A stretch of 64,000 nucleotides of DNA. Source: Pigmentiphaga kullae. Lineage in GTDB: Bacteria; Pseudomonadota; Gammaproteobacteria; Burkholderiales; Burkholderiaceae_B. The stretch is from positions 1,054,001 to 1,118,000 of the forward strand of contig NZ_SGXC01000002.1 in NCBI RefSeq assembly GCF_004216695.1, read 5' to 3'. Numbering within the stretch: position 1 is the first letter of the stretch; each line of letters opens with the position of its first letter. Position numbers and translations under genes: made by a program. Below are positions 26,745 through 35,062 of the stretch, piece after piece. Below the pieces are notes generated by a model. The model ran no database searches. It saw only the letters and a list, made by a program, of their open reading frames with translations, and was not told the DNA's origin.

Positions 26745-27908
26745 TCAATCCTGGTAGCGCTTGAGCATGGTACGCGCGATCACCAGTTGCAGGACCTGGC
26801 TGGTACCTTCGTAGATGCGCAGCGCCCGGGCATCGCGGTACAGGCGTTCGACGTTGTATTCGGCCACATAGCCGGAGCCGCCGTGAATTTGCAGGGCGCG
26901 GTCGGCGATGCGCGACAGCGCCTCCGAGCAGAAATACTTGGCCGCGGCCGCCTGGTTGCGCACGTCTTCTCCGCGCGCCAGGGCCTGGCCCGCCTGCATC
27001 ACCAGTGCGTGTCCGGCCAGGTATTCGGTTTCGGAATCGGCCAGCATGGCCTGCACCAGCTGGAATTCGGCAATGGGCTGCCCGAACTGCTTGCGCTGCA
27101 GGGCGTAGCGCGCCGCCTCGTCGATCAGCCGGCGCGCCATGCCCAGCCCCGAGGCTGCCACGCTGATGCGGCCGTGATCCAGCACCTGCATGGCGGTCCT
27201 GAAGCCCTGCCCCAACGCGGACTCGCCGCCTATCACATTGGATACCGGCACCCGCACGTTCTCGAAGATCACGTCGCCGATGGGCGAGCCGCGCTGGCCC
27301 AGCTTCTTCTCGGACTTGCCTATGTGCAGCCCAGGGGTATCGCGATCGACCAGGATGGCGCTGATGCCGGCCGCGCCCGGCCGGGACGGGTCGGTGCGCG
27401 CCATGACGGTAAAGACATGGGCGCGCGTGGCGTTGGTGATGAAACGCTTGGTGCCGTTGATGACCAGCATGTCGCCGTCCCGCTCGGCACGCGTCCTCAG
27501 GCTGGCCGCGTCCGAGCCGGCGTCGGGTTCAGTCAGGCAGAATGCCGCGCGCAGCTCGCCGCTGGCCAGGCCCGGCAGATACCTGTGCTTCTGCTCCTCG
27601 GTGCCGGCCAGCACCAGGCCCTTGCTGCCTATGCCCACGTTGGGCCAGAACACCAGCCGGAATGCCGGCGAGGTATAGCTGAAGGCCATCTGCACCTGCA
27701 ATTCCTGCATCAGGTCCAGTTCGCAGCCGCCGTAGGCTTCGGGAATCCCCAGGCCGAACAGGCCCATTTGCTTCATTTCCTCGATGACCTCGGGCGGCAC
27801 TTCCTCCTTTTCCTCCACCTGCCGCTCCAGCGGCATCAGGCGTTGGCGGATGAAGCGCTCGACGGTGTCCATCAACTGAGGAAACGTCTCGCTATCGAAT
27901 GACGACAT
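26745..27908 (-). CDS. Acyl-CoA dehydrogenase
   Basis: FAD enzyme of 387 residues introducing a 2,3 double bond into an acyl-CoA. FAD/substrate motifs are FCLTEPDAGSDAASL, FITNATRAHVFTVMART and QIHGGSGYVAEYNVERLYRD; the catalytic Glu is in RIYEGTSQ. It is the third gene of the operon after the hydratase-lyase and the CoA synthetase (30 bases apart). In a phenylpropanoid pathway it could desaturate a dihydrocinnamoyl-CoA before the lyase step; that role is inference. Confidence 0.92.
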   Translation of the reverse strand: MSSFDSETFPQLMDTVERFIRQRLMPLERQVEEKEEVPPEVIEEMKQMGLFGLGIPEAYGGCELDLMQELQVQMAFSYTSPAFRLVFWPNVGIGSKGLVLAGTEEQKHRYLPGLASGELRAAFCLTEPDAGSDAASLRTRAERDGDMLVINGTKRFITNATRAHVFTVMARTDPSRPGAAGISAILVDRDTPGLHIGKSEKKLGQRGSPIGDVIFENVRVPVSNVIGGESALGQGFRTAMQVLDHGRISVAASGLGMARRLIDEAARYALQRKQFGQPIAEFQLVQAMLADSETEYLAGHALVMQAGQALARGEDVRNQAAAAKYFCSEALSRIADRALQIHGGSGYVAEYNVERLYRDARALRIYEGTSQVLQLVIARTMLKRYQD

Positions 27909-27938
27909 AGGATTGCTCTCCGTGCAAGCACCGCGCCC

Positions 27939-30059
27939 TCAGGGCGCCGGCTCCGCGTCCATGACGAACAGCGCGTCCAGGGCCACGATGCCCTGGCCGG
28001 CCGGCAAGGCGATCAGCGGATTGATATCGATCTCCGCGATCCCGGGATTCGCCAGCATCAGCGCGGACAGGCGCCGCACCACGGCCGCCACCGCCGCCAC
28101 GTCCACCGGCGGCGCGCCGCGCAGGCCGGACAACAGCTTGGCCCCCTTCAGGCGCTGCAGTTCGCGCAGGATCTGCGCCTCGGTCAGGTCGGGCGGCAAG
28201 AGGCGCACGTCGTGCAGGGCCTCGATCCATATCCCGCCCAACCCCACCAGCGTCACCACGCCCCAATTGGGATCGCGGCGCCCACCCACCACCAGTTCCA
28301 GGCCGGGGCTGGACATGGCCTCGACCAGCATGCCGTCCAGCGCGATATCCGGGCAATGCCGGGCCACCGAGGATTGGATGCGCTGCCACGCATCGCCCAG
28401 CGCCTGGGCATCGCGCAGGTTGACCGCCACCCCGCCCACGTCGCTCTTGTGCATGAGCGTGTCGGCCTGGGCCTTGAGCACCACCGGATAGCCGATCTCG
28501 CGCGCCAGCGCTTCGGCCTCGGCCGGCGTGCGGGCCAGCCCGCCCTTGGGGGTGGAGATGCCCAGCTCGCGCAGCCATTGCTTGCCCTTGAACTCGGCCA
28601 GCGGCCCCGGCTGAAGATCGTCGCGGCGCAGGCCGGCTTGCGCCCCGCTGCGTTCGGCCGCCTCGGCGTGCAGGCGTCCGTAGCGATGCACATGGGCCAT
28701 GGCGCGCATGGCGCGGTCGGGCGACCGCAGGAACGGCATGCCGCTGGCATGGACCCGCTCCAGGAATTCGCTACCCAGCGGGCCGCTGTCGCCCATGATG
28801 ACGAAGCACACGGGTTTGCGCGACGCCTGCATCACCGGCAGCAGTGAATCCGCCTTGGCCACTTGCTGCGCGGGCGAGCCGCCCATCAGCGGCATGATCA
28901 GGCTGCCCACGCCGGGATCGTCCAGGATGGCCTGCGCCGACAGCCCGAAAATCTCCGGCTTCTGCATGCCGATCGCGGTCAGGTCCAGCGGATTGTCGGG
29001 CGCCATGAAGTCGGGCAGGATCTGCGACAGGGCCTGCATCGTGGCGGGCTGGAAATCGGCCAGTTGCAGGCCGATGTCTTCGCAGAAATCCAGCGCCAGT
29101 CCGCGCAGGGCGCCCGAGTTCGAGGCCACGGCCGCCCCGCCCTCGGTCACCGGCTGCGGGTAACGCGCGAGAATGGCCGTTACATCGAACATTTCGTCCA
29201 TGCTGTCGACCACCACCACGCCTTCGCGCTCGACCAGCGTGCGCATGACCTGGTGATCGCCCGCCAACGCGCCCGTGTGCGACTTGGCCGCCTCGCGGGC
29301 GCGCTGGCTGCGGCCCGGATGCATCAGCACGACGGGCTTGCCCAGTTCGCGCGCGCGGCGCGCCACGCGCAGGAATTCGGCCGGCTTGCGCAGCATTTCG
29401 ACGAACACCGCGAAGGCATCGACGTCGGGCGCCTCGACCAGCGCGGACAGGAAATCCTCCGCGCCCAGCACCGCCTCGTTGCCGGTCGAGATCGAGAACG
29501 AGACCCCCAGCCCGCGCCCCAGGAACGCCTGGCGCAGGTTGCCGTTCATCGCGCCGCTCTGGGCCACGATGCCTATGCGCGGACCGGAGCGGACCGGCGC
29601 CGGCTGCACCGGCTCGAAGGTCAGCGGCACGGCATCGGCGAAGTTGATGAAGCCCAGGCAGTTGGGCCCCAGCACGGCCACGCCATGGCGCCGCGCGATG
29701 GCGGCCATGGCTTCCTGGGCGGACCGGCCTTCGTCGCCCATCTCGGCAAAGCCCGAGGCGAACACCACCGCCGCGCCCACGCCCCGGCGCCCGCAGGCCG
29801 CGACCGAATCGGCCACCGCCACCTGCGGCACCACCAGCACGGCCACGTCCACGCCTTCCGGCAGTTCATCGATGGACTTGAAACAGCGGATGCCGTTGAC
29901 CTCGTCCCGGCTGCGGCTGACCAGGTGCAGCTGCCCGGCATAGCCGAAGCGCTGCAGATTGGCCAGCAGCAGGCCGCTGACCGAACCCGGCTCGGGCGAA
30001 GCGCCGACCACGGCGATCGACTTGGGCCGCAGCAGGCGGTCCAGAGCGAATGAAGACAT
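27939..30059 (-). CDS. NDP-forming acyl-CoA synthetase (feruloyl-CoA synthetase FerA-like)
   Basis: Single-chain ligase of 706 residues forming an acyl-CoA with NTP hydrolysed to NDP and phosphate through a phospho-His. The N-terminal CoA-binding domain has SIAVVGASPEPGSVSGLLLA; the ligase domain has GIVAQSGAMNGNL and the phospho-His block SHTGALAGDHQVMRTL; the ATP-grasp domain has GYPVVLKAQADTLMHKSDVG. FerA of Sphingobium, a feruloyl-CoA synthetase, is of this type. Placement 21 bases after a hydratase-lyase homologue supports a phenylpropenoid acid substrate. Confidence 0.88.
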   Translation of the reverse strand: MSSFALDRLLRPKSIAVVGASPEPGSVSGLLLANLQRFGYAGQLHLVSRSRDEVNGIRCFKSIDELPEGVDVAVLVVPQVAVADSVAACGRRGVGAAVVFASGFAEMGDEGRSAQEAMAAIARRHGVAVLGPNCLGFINFADAVPLTFEPVQPAPVRSGPRIGIVAQSGAMNGNLRQAFLGRGLGVSFSISTGNEAVLGAEDFLSALVEAPDVDAFAVFVEMLRKPAEFLRVARRARELGKPVVLMHPGRSQRAREAAKSHTGALAGDHQVMRTLVEREGVVVVDSMDEMFDVTAILARYPQPVTEGGAAVASNSGALRGLALDFCEDIGLQLADFQPATMQALSQILPDFMAPDNPLDLTAIGMQKPEIFGLSAQAILDDPGVGSLIMPLMGGSPAQQVAKADSLLPVMQASRKPVCFVIMGDSGPLGSEFLERVHASGMPFLRSPDRAMRAMAHVHRYGRLHAEAAERSGAQAGLRRDDLQPGPLAEFKGKQWLRELGISTPKGGLARTPAEAEALAREIGYPVVLKAQADTLMHKSDVGGVAVNLRDAQALGDAWQRIQSSVARHCPDIALDGMLVEAMSSPGLELVVGGRRDPNWGVVTLVGLGGIWIEALHDVRLLPPDLTEAQILRELQRLKGAKLLSGLRGAPPVDVAAVAAVVRRLSALMLANPGIAEIDINPLIALPAGQGIVALDALFVMDAEPAP

Positions 30060-30080
30060 GCGATACCCCTTCGTGCCGTC

Positions 30081-30923
30081 TTAGCGCTGATACGCGCCCA
30101 GACCGGGCTTGAACGACTTTTCGTCCAGGAATTGCTTCATGGCATTGTCGCGGCCGCGCTCCGGATCGTGGAAGGTGGACTGGTCGACCTTGGCCATCAG
30201 GTAATCGGTGGCCTGCTCCCAGCTCATTTCGGCCGCCATGCGATGGGCGATCTTGGCCGTGCGCAGCACGGTGGGATTCTTTTCCATCAGGACCTTGGCC
30301 AGTTGGCGGGTCCGCTCGCGCAGGCGCTCGCGCGGCACGGCCTCGTTGACCAGGCCTATGTCGGCGGCGCGGCGGCCGTCGAAGGTTTCGCCCGTCATCA
30401 CGTAGTACATGGCTTCGCGTTCGCGCACCAGCGAGGCCACCGCGCGGCTGACCACGCCGGCGGGGATGATGCCCCAGTTGATTTCGGAGAGTCCGAACTG
30501 GGCTTCCTCGGCGGCGATCGCCAGGTCGCAGGACACCAGCGGCGTGAAGGCGCCGCCGAAGCACCAGCCGTTGACCATGGCGATGGTGGGCTTGGCGTAG
30601 AAGCGCAGCTGGCGCCATTGCCACTGGGCGTTGGCGCGGTACAGCTTGATGCGTTCCTTGGGATTGTTGTCCGTGCCGCGGAAGTATTCGCGCAGGTCCA
30701 TGCCGGCCGAGAACGCGTCGCCCGCGCCGGTCAGCACCAGGACCTTGCAGCGGTCGTCCGCTTCCAGTTCCTCCAGCACCCGGACCATGTTGTAGACGAT
30801 GCCCGGGTTGATGGCGTTGCGTTTCGTGGGCCGGTTCAAGGTGACCCATGCGATGCCGTCTTCGAAATCGACGAGTACGGGCGATTGGTCATTGGACTGG
30901 ACGGCGGTCTGGTTGGCGCTCAT
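30081..30923 (-). CDS. p-Hydroxycinnamoyl-CoA hydratase-lyase homologue (Ech/FerB family)
   Basis: Crotonase-fold enzyme whose relatives cleave feruloyl-, caffeoyl- or coumaroyl-CoA to the benzaldehyde and acetyl-CoA. The 280-residue protein keeps the family blocks GMDLREYFRG, ANAQWQWRQL, KPTIAMVNGWCFGG, GLSEINWGI and FLDEKSFKPGLGAYQR; Glu147 corresponds to the catalytic Glu and Tyr80 to a substrate-binding Tyr. However, the positions I recall as Ser123 and Tyr239 in the Pseudomonas enzyme are Thr127 and Met243 here, so specificity may differ. First gene of the operon; the shared motif lies just upstream. Confidence 0.88.
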   Translation of the reverse strand: MSANQTAVQSNDQSPVLVDFEDGIAWVTLNRPTKRNAINPGIVYNMVRVLEELEADDRCKVLVLTGAGDAFSAGMDLREYFRGTDNNPKERIKLYRANAQWQWRQLRFYAKPTIAMVNGWCFGGAFTPLVSCDLAIAAEEAQFGLSEINWGIIPAGVVSRAVASLVREREAMYYVMTGETFDGRRAADIGLVNEAVPRERLRERTRQLAKVLMEKNPTVLRTAKIAHRMAAEMSWEQATDYLMAKVDQSTFHDPERGRDNAMKQFLDEKSFKPGLGAYQR

Positions 30924-30966
30924 GGCTTGTCTCCTCGTGGATGCCGGATGAATTGCGTACTAGGTA

Positions 30967-30991
30967 TTATATAAGATTACTTTATATAAGG
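30967..30991. promoter_or_regulatory. Probable TetR operator, shared motif copy 2 (duplicated)
   Basis: TTATATAAG occurs twice in direct orientation (30967-30975 and 30982-30990), 15 bases apart; each contains the palindrome TTATATAA. The reverse complement of 30979-30991, CCTTATATAAAGT, is identical to 18752-18764 by the tetR gene. It lies 44-68 bases upstream of the hydratase-lyase start codon. The rest of the divergent gap 30924-31181 is strikingly AT-rich and must also hold the promoter of the Bug gene. Confidence 0.65.
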
Positions 30992-31181
30992 AAACATTCT
31001 TTTATTTCATGAGGGCTCGGGGTTTTCCTTGATCGTCGATATTGTTTTTCTTCATATAATTTTATCGACAAAAATTCACATTGAGATTTTTATCGATTTT
31101 TTTGCATGACTGCCTGAGCCATCACGACAAGACGCGCGCCCCGACCTCGTCGGGAACACCGCCATGGAGGAGGAACACATC

Positions 31182-32168
31182 ATGAAGAACCCGGTTTTTC
31201 TGGTTGGACTTTCCACAGCCTGCCTCGCAGCCCTGACCCTTGCCGCACCCGCCGCCCGCGGCGACACGTTTCCCGACCGTCCCATCAAGCTGATCCTGCC
31301 CTTTTCTCCGGGCGGCAACCCCGACACGGTGTCGCGCATCCTGGCCCAGGAAATGGGCAAGCGGCTCAAGCAGGCGGTCATCGTGGAGAACCGCGCGGGC
31401 GCCAACTCCATCATCGCCTCGGATCTCGTGGCCAAGGCGCCGGCCGACGGCTATACCCTGCTGTACACGACCGGCTCGCACGTCATCAACCCCCTGCTGT
31501 ACAAATCCCTGCCCTACGACACCGCCAAGGATTTCGTCCCCGTCGTGCTGGTGGGATCGACACGCGGCCAGGTACTCGTGGTCACGCCATCCCTGCCGGT
31601 CAAGACCGTGCAGGATCTGGTCAAGCTCGCCAAGCCGGCCAACTCCAACATCCCCTACGGCTCGGCCGGCATCGGCAACACCATGCACCTGGTCGCGGAG
31701 TACTTCAACTACAAGGCAGGCACCCACCTGGTACACGTTCCCTACAAGGGCGCCGCCCCCGCCATGAATGCGGTCATGTCCGGCGAAGTGAAGCTGGCCT
31801 TCCTCAACCCGGTCTCGGCGATCGAACAGGTCAAGAGCGGAACGCTGCGCGCGATCGCGGTAACCGGCTCGACGCGCTTCCCGCAATTGCCCGACGTGCC
31901 GACGGTGGAAGAAGCCGGCGTCGCCGGCTACGAAGTCCAGGGCGGCTGGCAGGGCGCGCTGGCCCCGGCGGGCACGCCGCCCGAGATCGTGGCCCGGCTG
32001 AACCGCGCCTTCAACGACGCGCTGGCCTCGCCCGCGCTCAAGGAACGTCTCGGCGCCATGGGGCTGGACGTGGCGGGCGGCTCGCCCCAGGACATGGCGA
32101 ACTACCTCGCCAAGGAAACCGCGACCTACACCGACATCATGCAGGCCGCCAGGATCGAAAAACAATAG
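31182..32168 (+). CDS. Bug-family periplasmic solute-binding protein
   Basis: Receptor of 328 residues. The ATG at 31182 is preceded by GGAGGAGGAACACATC; an in-frame ATG 18 bases earlier sits on top of this ribosome-binding site and is less likely. The signal peptide (MKNPVFLVGLSTACLAALTL) ends near ARGD, then FPDRPIKLILPFSPGGNPDT. The segment HVPYKGAAPAMNAVMSGEV is typical. A CocE-type hydrolase follows 23 bases later, so the two probably handle one compound. Confidence 0.93.
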   Translation: MKNPVFLVGLSTACLAALTLAAPAARGDTFPDRPIKLILPFSPGGNPDTVSRILAQEMGKRLKQAVIVENRAGANSIIASDLVAKAPADGYTLLYTTGSHVINPLLYKSLPYDTAKDFVPVVLVGSTRGQVLVVTPSLPVKTVQDLVKLAKPANSNIPYGSAGIGNTMHLVAEYFNYKAGTHLVHVPYKGAAPAMNAVMSGEVKLAFLNPVSAIEQVKSGTLRAIAVTGSTRFPQLPDVPTVEEAGVAGYEVQGGWQGALAPAGTPPEIVARLNRAFNDALASPALKERLGAMGLDVAGGSPQDMANYLAKETATYTDIMQAARIEKQ

Positions 32169-32191
32169 CCGGACAACACGGAGACCCTATC

Positions 32192-33910
32192 GTGACCGAA
32201 CCGAACACCCCAGCCCGGAATCCAGCCGCCCCCCATACACTCGTCTTCGAAAAAGACGTCGAGATCCCGATGGACGACGGCGCCGTCCTGAAAGCGAACG
32301 TTTTCCGCCCCGCCGAACCGGGACGCTACCCCGTCGTCATGGCCCAAGGGGTCTACGGCAAGGACGTCCACTTCGCCGACGGCTTCAAGCCGCAATGGGA
32401 AAAACTGCAGCGCCTGCATCCCGGCCTGTGCCAGGACGGCTCGACTGGCCGCTACCTGCGCTGGGAAACCGTGGACCCCGAGCGATGGGTACCCGACGGC
32501 TACGTGGTCATCCACGTCGACGCGCGCGGCAGCGGGAAGTCGCCGGGCTACCTCGACCCCATGTCGCCGCGCGAAATCCAGGACTACCGCGACGCCATCG
32601 AGTGGGCCGGCACGCAATCGTGGAGCAACGGCAAGGTGGGCTTGATCGGCATTTCGTACTATGCCGCCACCCAATGGCGTGTCGCCGCGCTGCGCCCCCA
32701 GTACCTGGCCGCCATCGTGCCCTGGGAAGGCCGATCCGACCACTACCGCGACTACGGCTATCACGGCGGCATACGCAGCAACGGCTTCCTCAGCTCATGG
32801 TGGCCCAAGCAGGTGCTGTCCAACCAGCATGGCAACGGCGATACGCCCTACCGCGACCGCGACGACGGCCAGCCCACGACCGGCCCCGCGCTGAGCGCAA
32901 CCCTGCTGGCCGCCAACCGCAGCGACTATCCCGCGGAAATGGCGCGGCACGGCTTGTGCGACGCCTGGCACAAAGAACGCACGCCCGACCTTTCCCGCAT
33001 CGCCGTTCCCGTGCTGTCGGCCGGCAATTGGGGCGGCCCCGGCAACCATCTGCGCGGCAACATCGAAGGCTACCTGCGCGCCGGCTCCGCGCAAAAATGG
33101 CTGTCCATGCACATCGGCACCCACTACGAAAGCTTCTACCTGCCCCGCTACATCGCGCTGCAAAAACAATTCTTCGATCACTTCCTGAAGGGCCTGCCCA
33201 ACGGCTGGGACCGGACCCCGCCCGTGCTGCTGTCCATCCGCACCGTAGACGGCGAAACCCGCCGCGCCGAACACGAGTTTCCGCTCGCGCGCACCCGCTG
33301 GACCAGGTTCTATCTGCATCCCGGCAACGCGACCCTGGATACCGCCGCGCCCACCCAAGCCGCCAGCGCCGGCTTTCAGGCCCAGCAGGAACACCTGGAC
33401 TTCACCACCCCGCCCTTCGAAACCACGACCGAAATCACCGGCTTCATCCCGCTGCGCATCTGGGTCTCCTCCTCCACCCGGGATGCCGACCTCTTTGCCG
33501 TCCTGCGGCTTTTCGATCCCGACGGCAGGGAAATCGTGTTCGACGGCGCCCACGAACCCACGCCGCTGACCCGGGGATGGCTGCGCGCATCGCACCGCAA
33601 GGTCGACGAACGGATGTCCATGCCTTACCGGATCTTCCATGCGCACGACGAAATCCAGAAGATCGAACCCGGTACCGCGTATCCCCTCGACCTCGAAATC
33701 TGGCCCACCTCTATCGTCATCCCGCGCGGCTACCGCCTGCGCCTGACGATACAGGGCAAGGATTTCGAGTTCGAAGGCATCAAGGGGCGGCTCACCCATA
33801 CCGACCCCGCGGATCGCGGCGGCCAGGATTTCCAGGGCCGCACCACCGTGTACGGCGGGCCGGAAAGGGCATCCTATCTGACGCTGCCCATCATCCCGGC
33901 CGCTGGCTGA
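32192..33910 (+). CDS. CocE/NonD-family hydrolase (X-Pro dipeptidyl-peptidase S15 type)
   Basis: Serine hydrolase of 572 residues; relatives cleave esters, amides or X-Pro bonds. The start is a GTG at 32192 with GGAGACCCTATC before it. The nucleophile elbow is GLIGISYYAATQW (Ser in GISY), the aromatic HVDARGSGKSPGYLDP block marks the S15 core, and the C-terminal beta domain covers about residues 355-570. No signal peptide, so cytoplasmic. It follows the Bug gene by 23 bases. Confidence 0.88.
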   Translation: MTEPNTPARNPAAPHTLVFEKDVEIPMDDGAVLKANVFRPAEPGRYPVVMAQGVYGKDVHFADGFKPQWEKLQRLHPGLCQDGSTGRYLRWETVDPERWVPDGYVVIHVDARGSGKSPGYLDPMSPREIQDYRDAIEWAGTQSWSNGKVGLIGISYYAATQWRVAALRPQYLAAIVPWEGRSDHYRDYGYHGGIRSNGFLSSWWPKQVLSNQHGNGDTPYRDRDDGQPTTGPALSATLLAANRSDYPAEMARHGLCDAWHKERTPDLSRIAVPVLSAGNWGGPGNHLRGNIEGYLRAGSAQKWLSMHIGTHYESFYLPRYIALQKQFFDHFLKGLPNGWDRTPPVLLSIRTVDGETRRAEHEFPLARTRWTRFYLHPGNATLDTAAPTQAASAGFQAQQEHLDFTTPPFETTTEITGFIPLRIWVSSSTRDADLFAVLRLFDPDGREIVFDGAHEPTPLTRGWLRASHRKVDERMSMPYRIFHAHDEIQKIEPGTAYPLDLEIWPTSIVIPRGYRLRLTIQGKDFEFEGIKGRLTHTDPADRGGQDFQGRTTVYGGPERASYLTLPIIPAAG

Positions 33911-33914
33911 GAAG

Positions 33915-34289
33915 CTATCGGGCCGCTTCGGGCGCGAACACGCGCAACCGATGCCCGTCCGGATCCCGCGCGACGAAGGAGCGGCCGAACTCCAGGGTCG
34001 CGGGCGGCATGAGCAGCGGAATGCCGCGCGCCGTCCAGTCCGCGCAGCGGGCGTCGACGGCATCGTAGCTTTCCATGCGCAAGACGATCTCGCCGCCGCC
34101 CGGCGCAGCGGCGGGCGGCGGTTCCACCGTGTGCCGGGACCACAGGCCCAGCATCAGGCCGGTATCCAGCATGAACAGCACGAAGGTGGGCGAGGACTCG
34201 ATCGGGCTGACGCCCAGCAGGTCCGCGTAGAAGCGGCCGCTGGCCTCGGGCTGGTCGACGTAGAGAATGACGAAGTTCGGATGGTTCAT
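33915..34289 (-). CDS. VOC (glyoxalase/bleomycin-resistance fold) family protein
   Basis: Small metal-binding-fold protein of 124 residues, cytoplasmic. It starts MNHPNFVILYVDQPEASGRF and ends FGRSFVARDPDGHRLRVFAP, the usual VOC beginning and end, with FVLFMLDTGLMLGLW in the middle. The C-terminal Glu/His metal ligand is partly replaced (DPDGHR), so catalysis is uncertain. It lies 64 bases downstream of a WYL regulator on the same strand, a common pairing. Confidence 0.85.
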   Translation of the reverse strand: MNHPNFVILYVDQPEASGRFYADLLGVSPIESSPTFVLFMLDTGLMLGLWSRHTVEPPPAAAPGGGEIVLRMESYDAVDARCADWTARGIPLLMPPATLEFGRSFVARDPDGHRLRVFAPEAAR

Positions 34290-34353
34290 GAAGTCGCTCC
34301 TGGTTGGTAGGCGTGTCCAGGATAGCGGCCCATGCTGCCAATTTCTGTCAGTA

Positions 34354-35043
34354 TCAAACTTCTTGCGGGGGTATGCCCTCTTTCTCGCGCCACGCCTTCA
34401 GCAGGGCTTGGCGCCGGCGCGGGTAGCGCAGGCCGGTGGCGCTCATGGCCTGGATGCGGTCGGTGCGGAAATGGCGGAAATCCTGCCGCAGTTCGCACCA
34501 GCCGAGCACCACGCGCGACTGCTCGAAGAACCCCAGGCCGAACGGCCAGATGAGCCGCTGCGAAGCGGCGCCGGCACCATCGCGATAGACGATGTCGAGC
34601 TTGTGCTCGGCGCGGATCGCGCGGCGGATCTCGGACAGGTCCACCTGTTCCTGCGGGGCCGCCGGCCCCACCAGCAGCGCGGAGGTGTCCAGGCCGTGGC
34701 GCAGGTCGTCGGGCAGCACGGCGGCGATCTTGGCCAGGGCGTTGCGGGCCGCCCAGGCCAGCGGCTCGTCGGTGCGGCGGGCGACCCATCGCGAGCCCAG
34801 CACCAGGGCCTCGATCTCTTCTTCCGAAAACATCATGGGAGGCAGCAGGAAACCCGGCCTGAGCACGTAGCCCAGGCCTGGCTCGCCCTCGATCTGCGCG
34901 CCCTGGGCCTGCAGACTGGCGATGTCGCGGTAGAGCGTGCGCAGGCTGATGCCGAGTTCCCCGGCCAGCAGGCGTCCGCTGACCGGCCGCTTGCGGCGCC
35001 GCAAGGCCTGGAGCAAGGCGAACAGGCGCTCGGACCTGGACAC
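34354..35043 (-). CDS. YafY-type regulator with HTH and WYL domains
   Basis: DNA-binding regulator of 229 residues. The start is a GTG at 35043 (VSRSERLFALLQALRRRK), because the longer frame overlaps the upstream gene. The winged HTH is RRKRPVSGRLLAGELGISLR followed by TLYRDIASL. The C-terminal WYL domain is recognisable in IRAEHKLDIVYRDGAGAASQ and RVVLGWCELRQDFRHFRTDR, with Gly-Trp-Cys replacing the WYL triad. It lies between an enoyl-CoA-type gene and a VOC gene. Confidence 0.88.
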   Translation of the reverse strand: MSRSERLFALLQALRRRKRPVSGRLLAGELGISLRTLYRDIASLQAQGAQIEGEPGLGYVLRPGFLLPPMMFSEEEIEALVLGSRWVARRTDEPLAWAARNALAKIAAVLPDDLRHGLDTSALLVGPAAPQEQVDLSEIRRAIRAEHKLDIVYRDGAGAASQRLIWPFGLGFFEQSRVVLGWCELRQDFRHFRTDRIQAMSATGLRYPRRRQALLKAWREKEGIPPQEV

Positions 35044-35062
35044 GGCGGCCGGCTCGCGGCCC

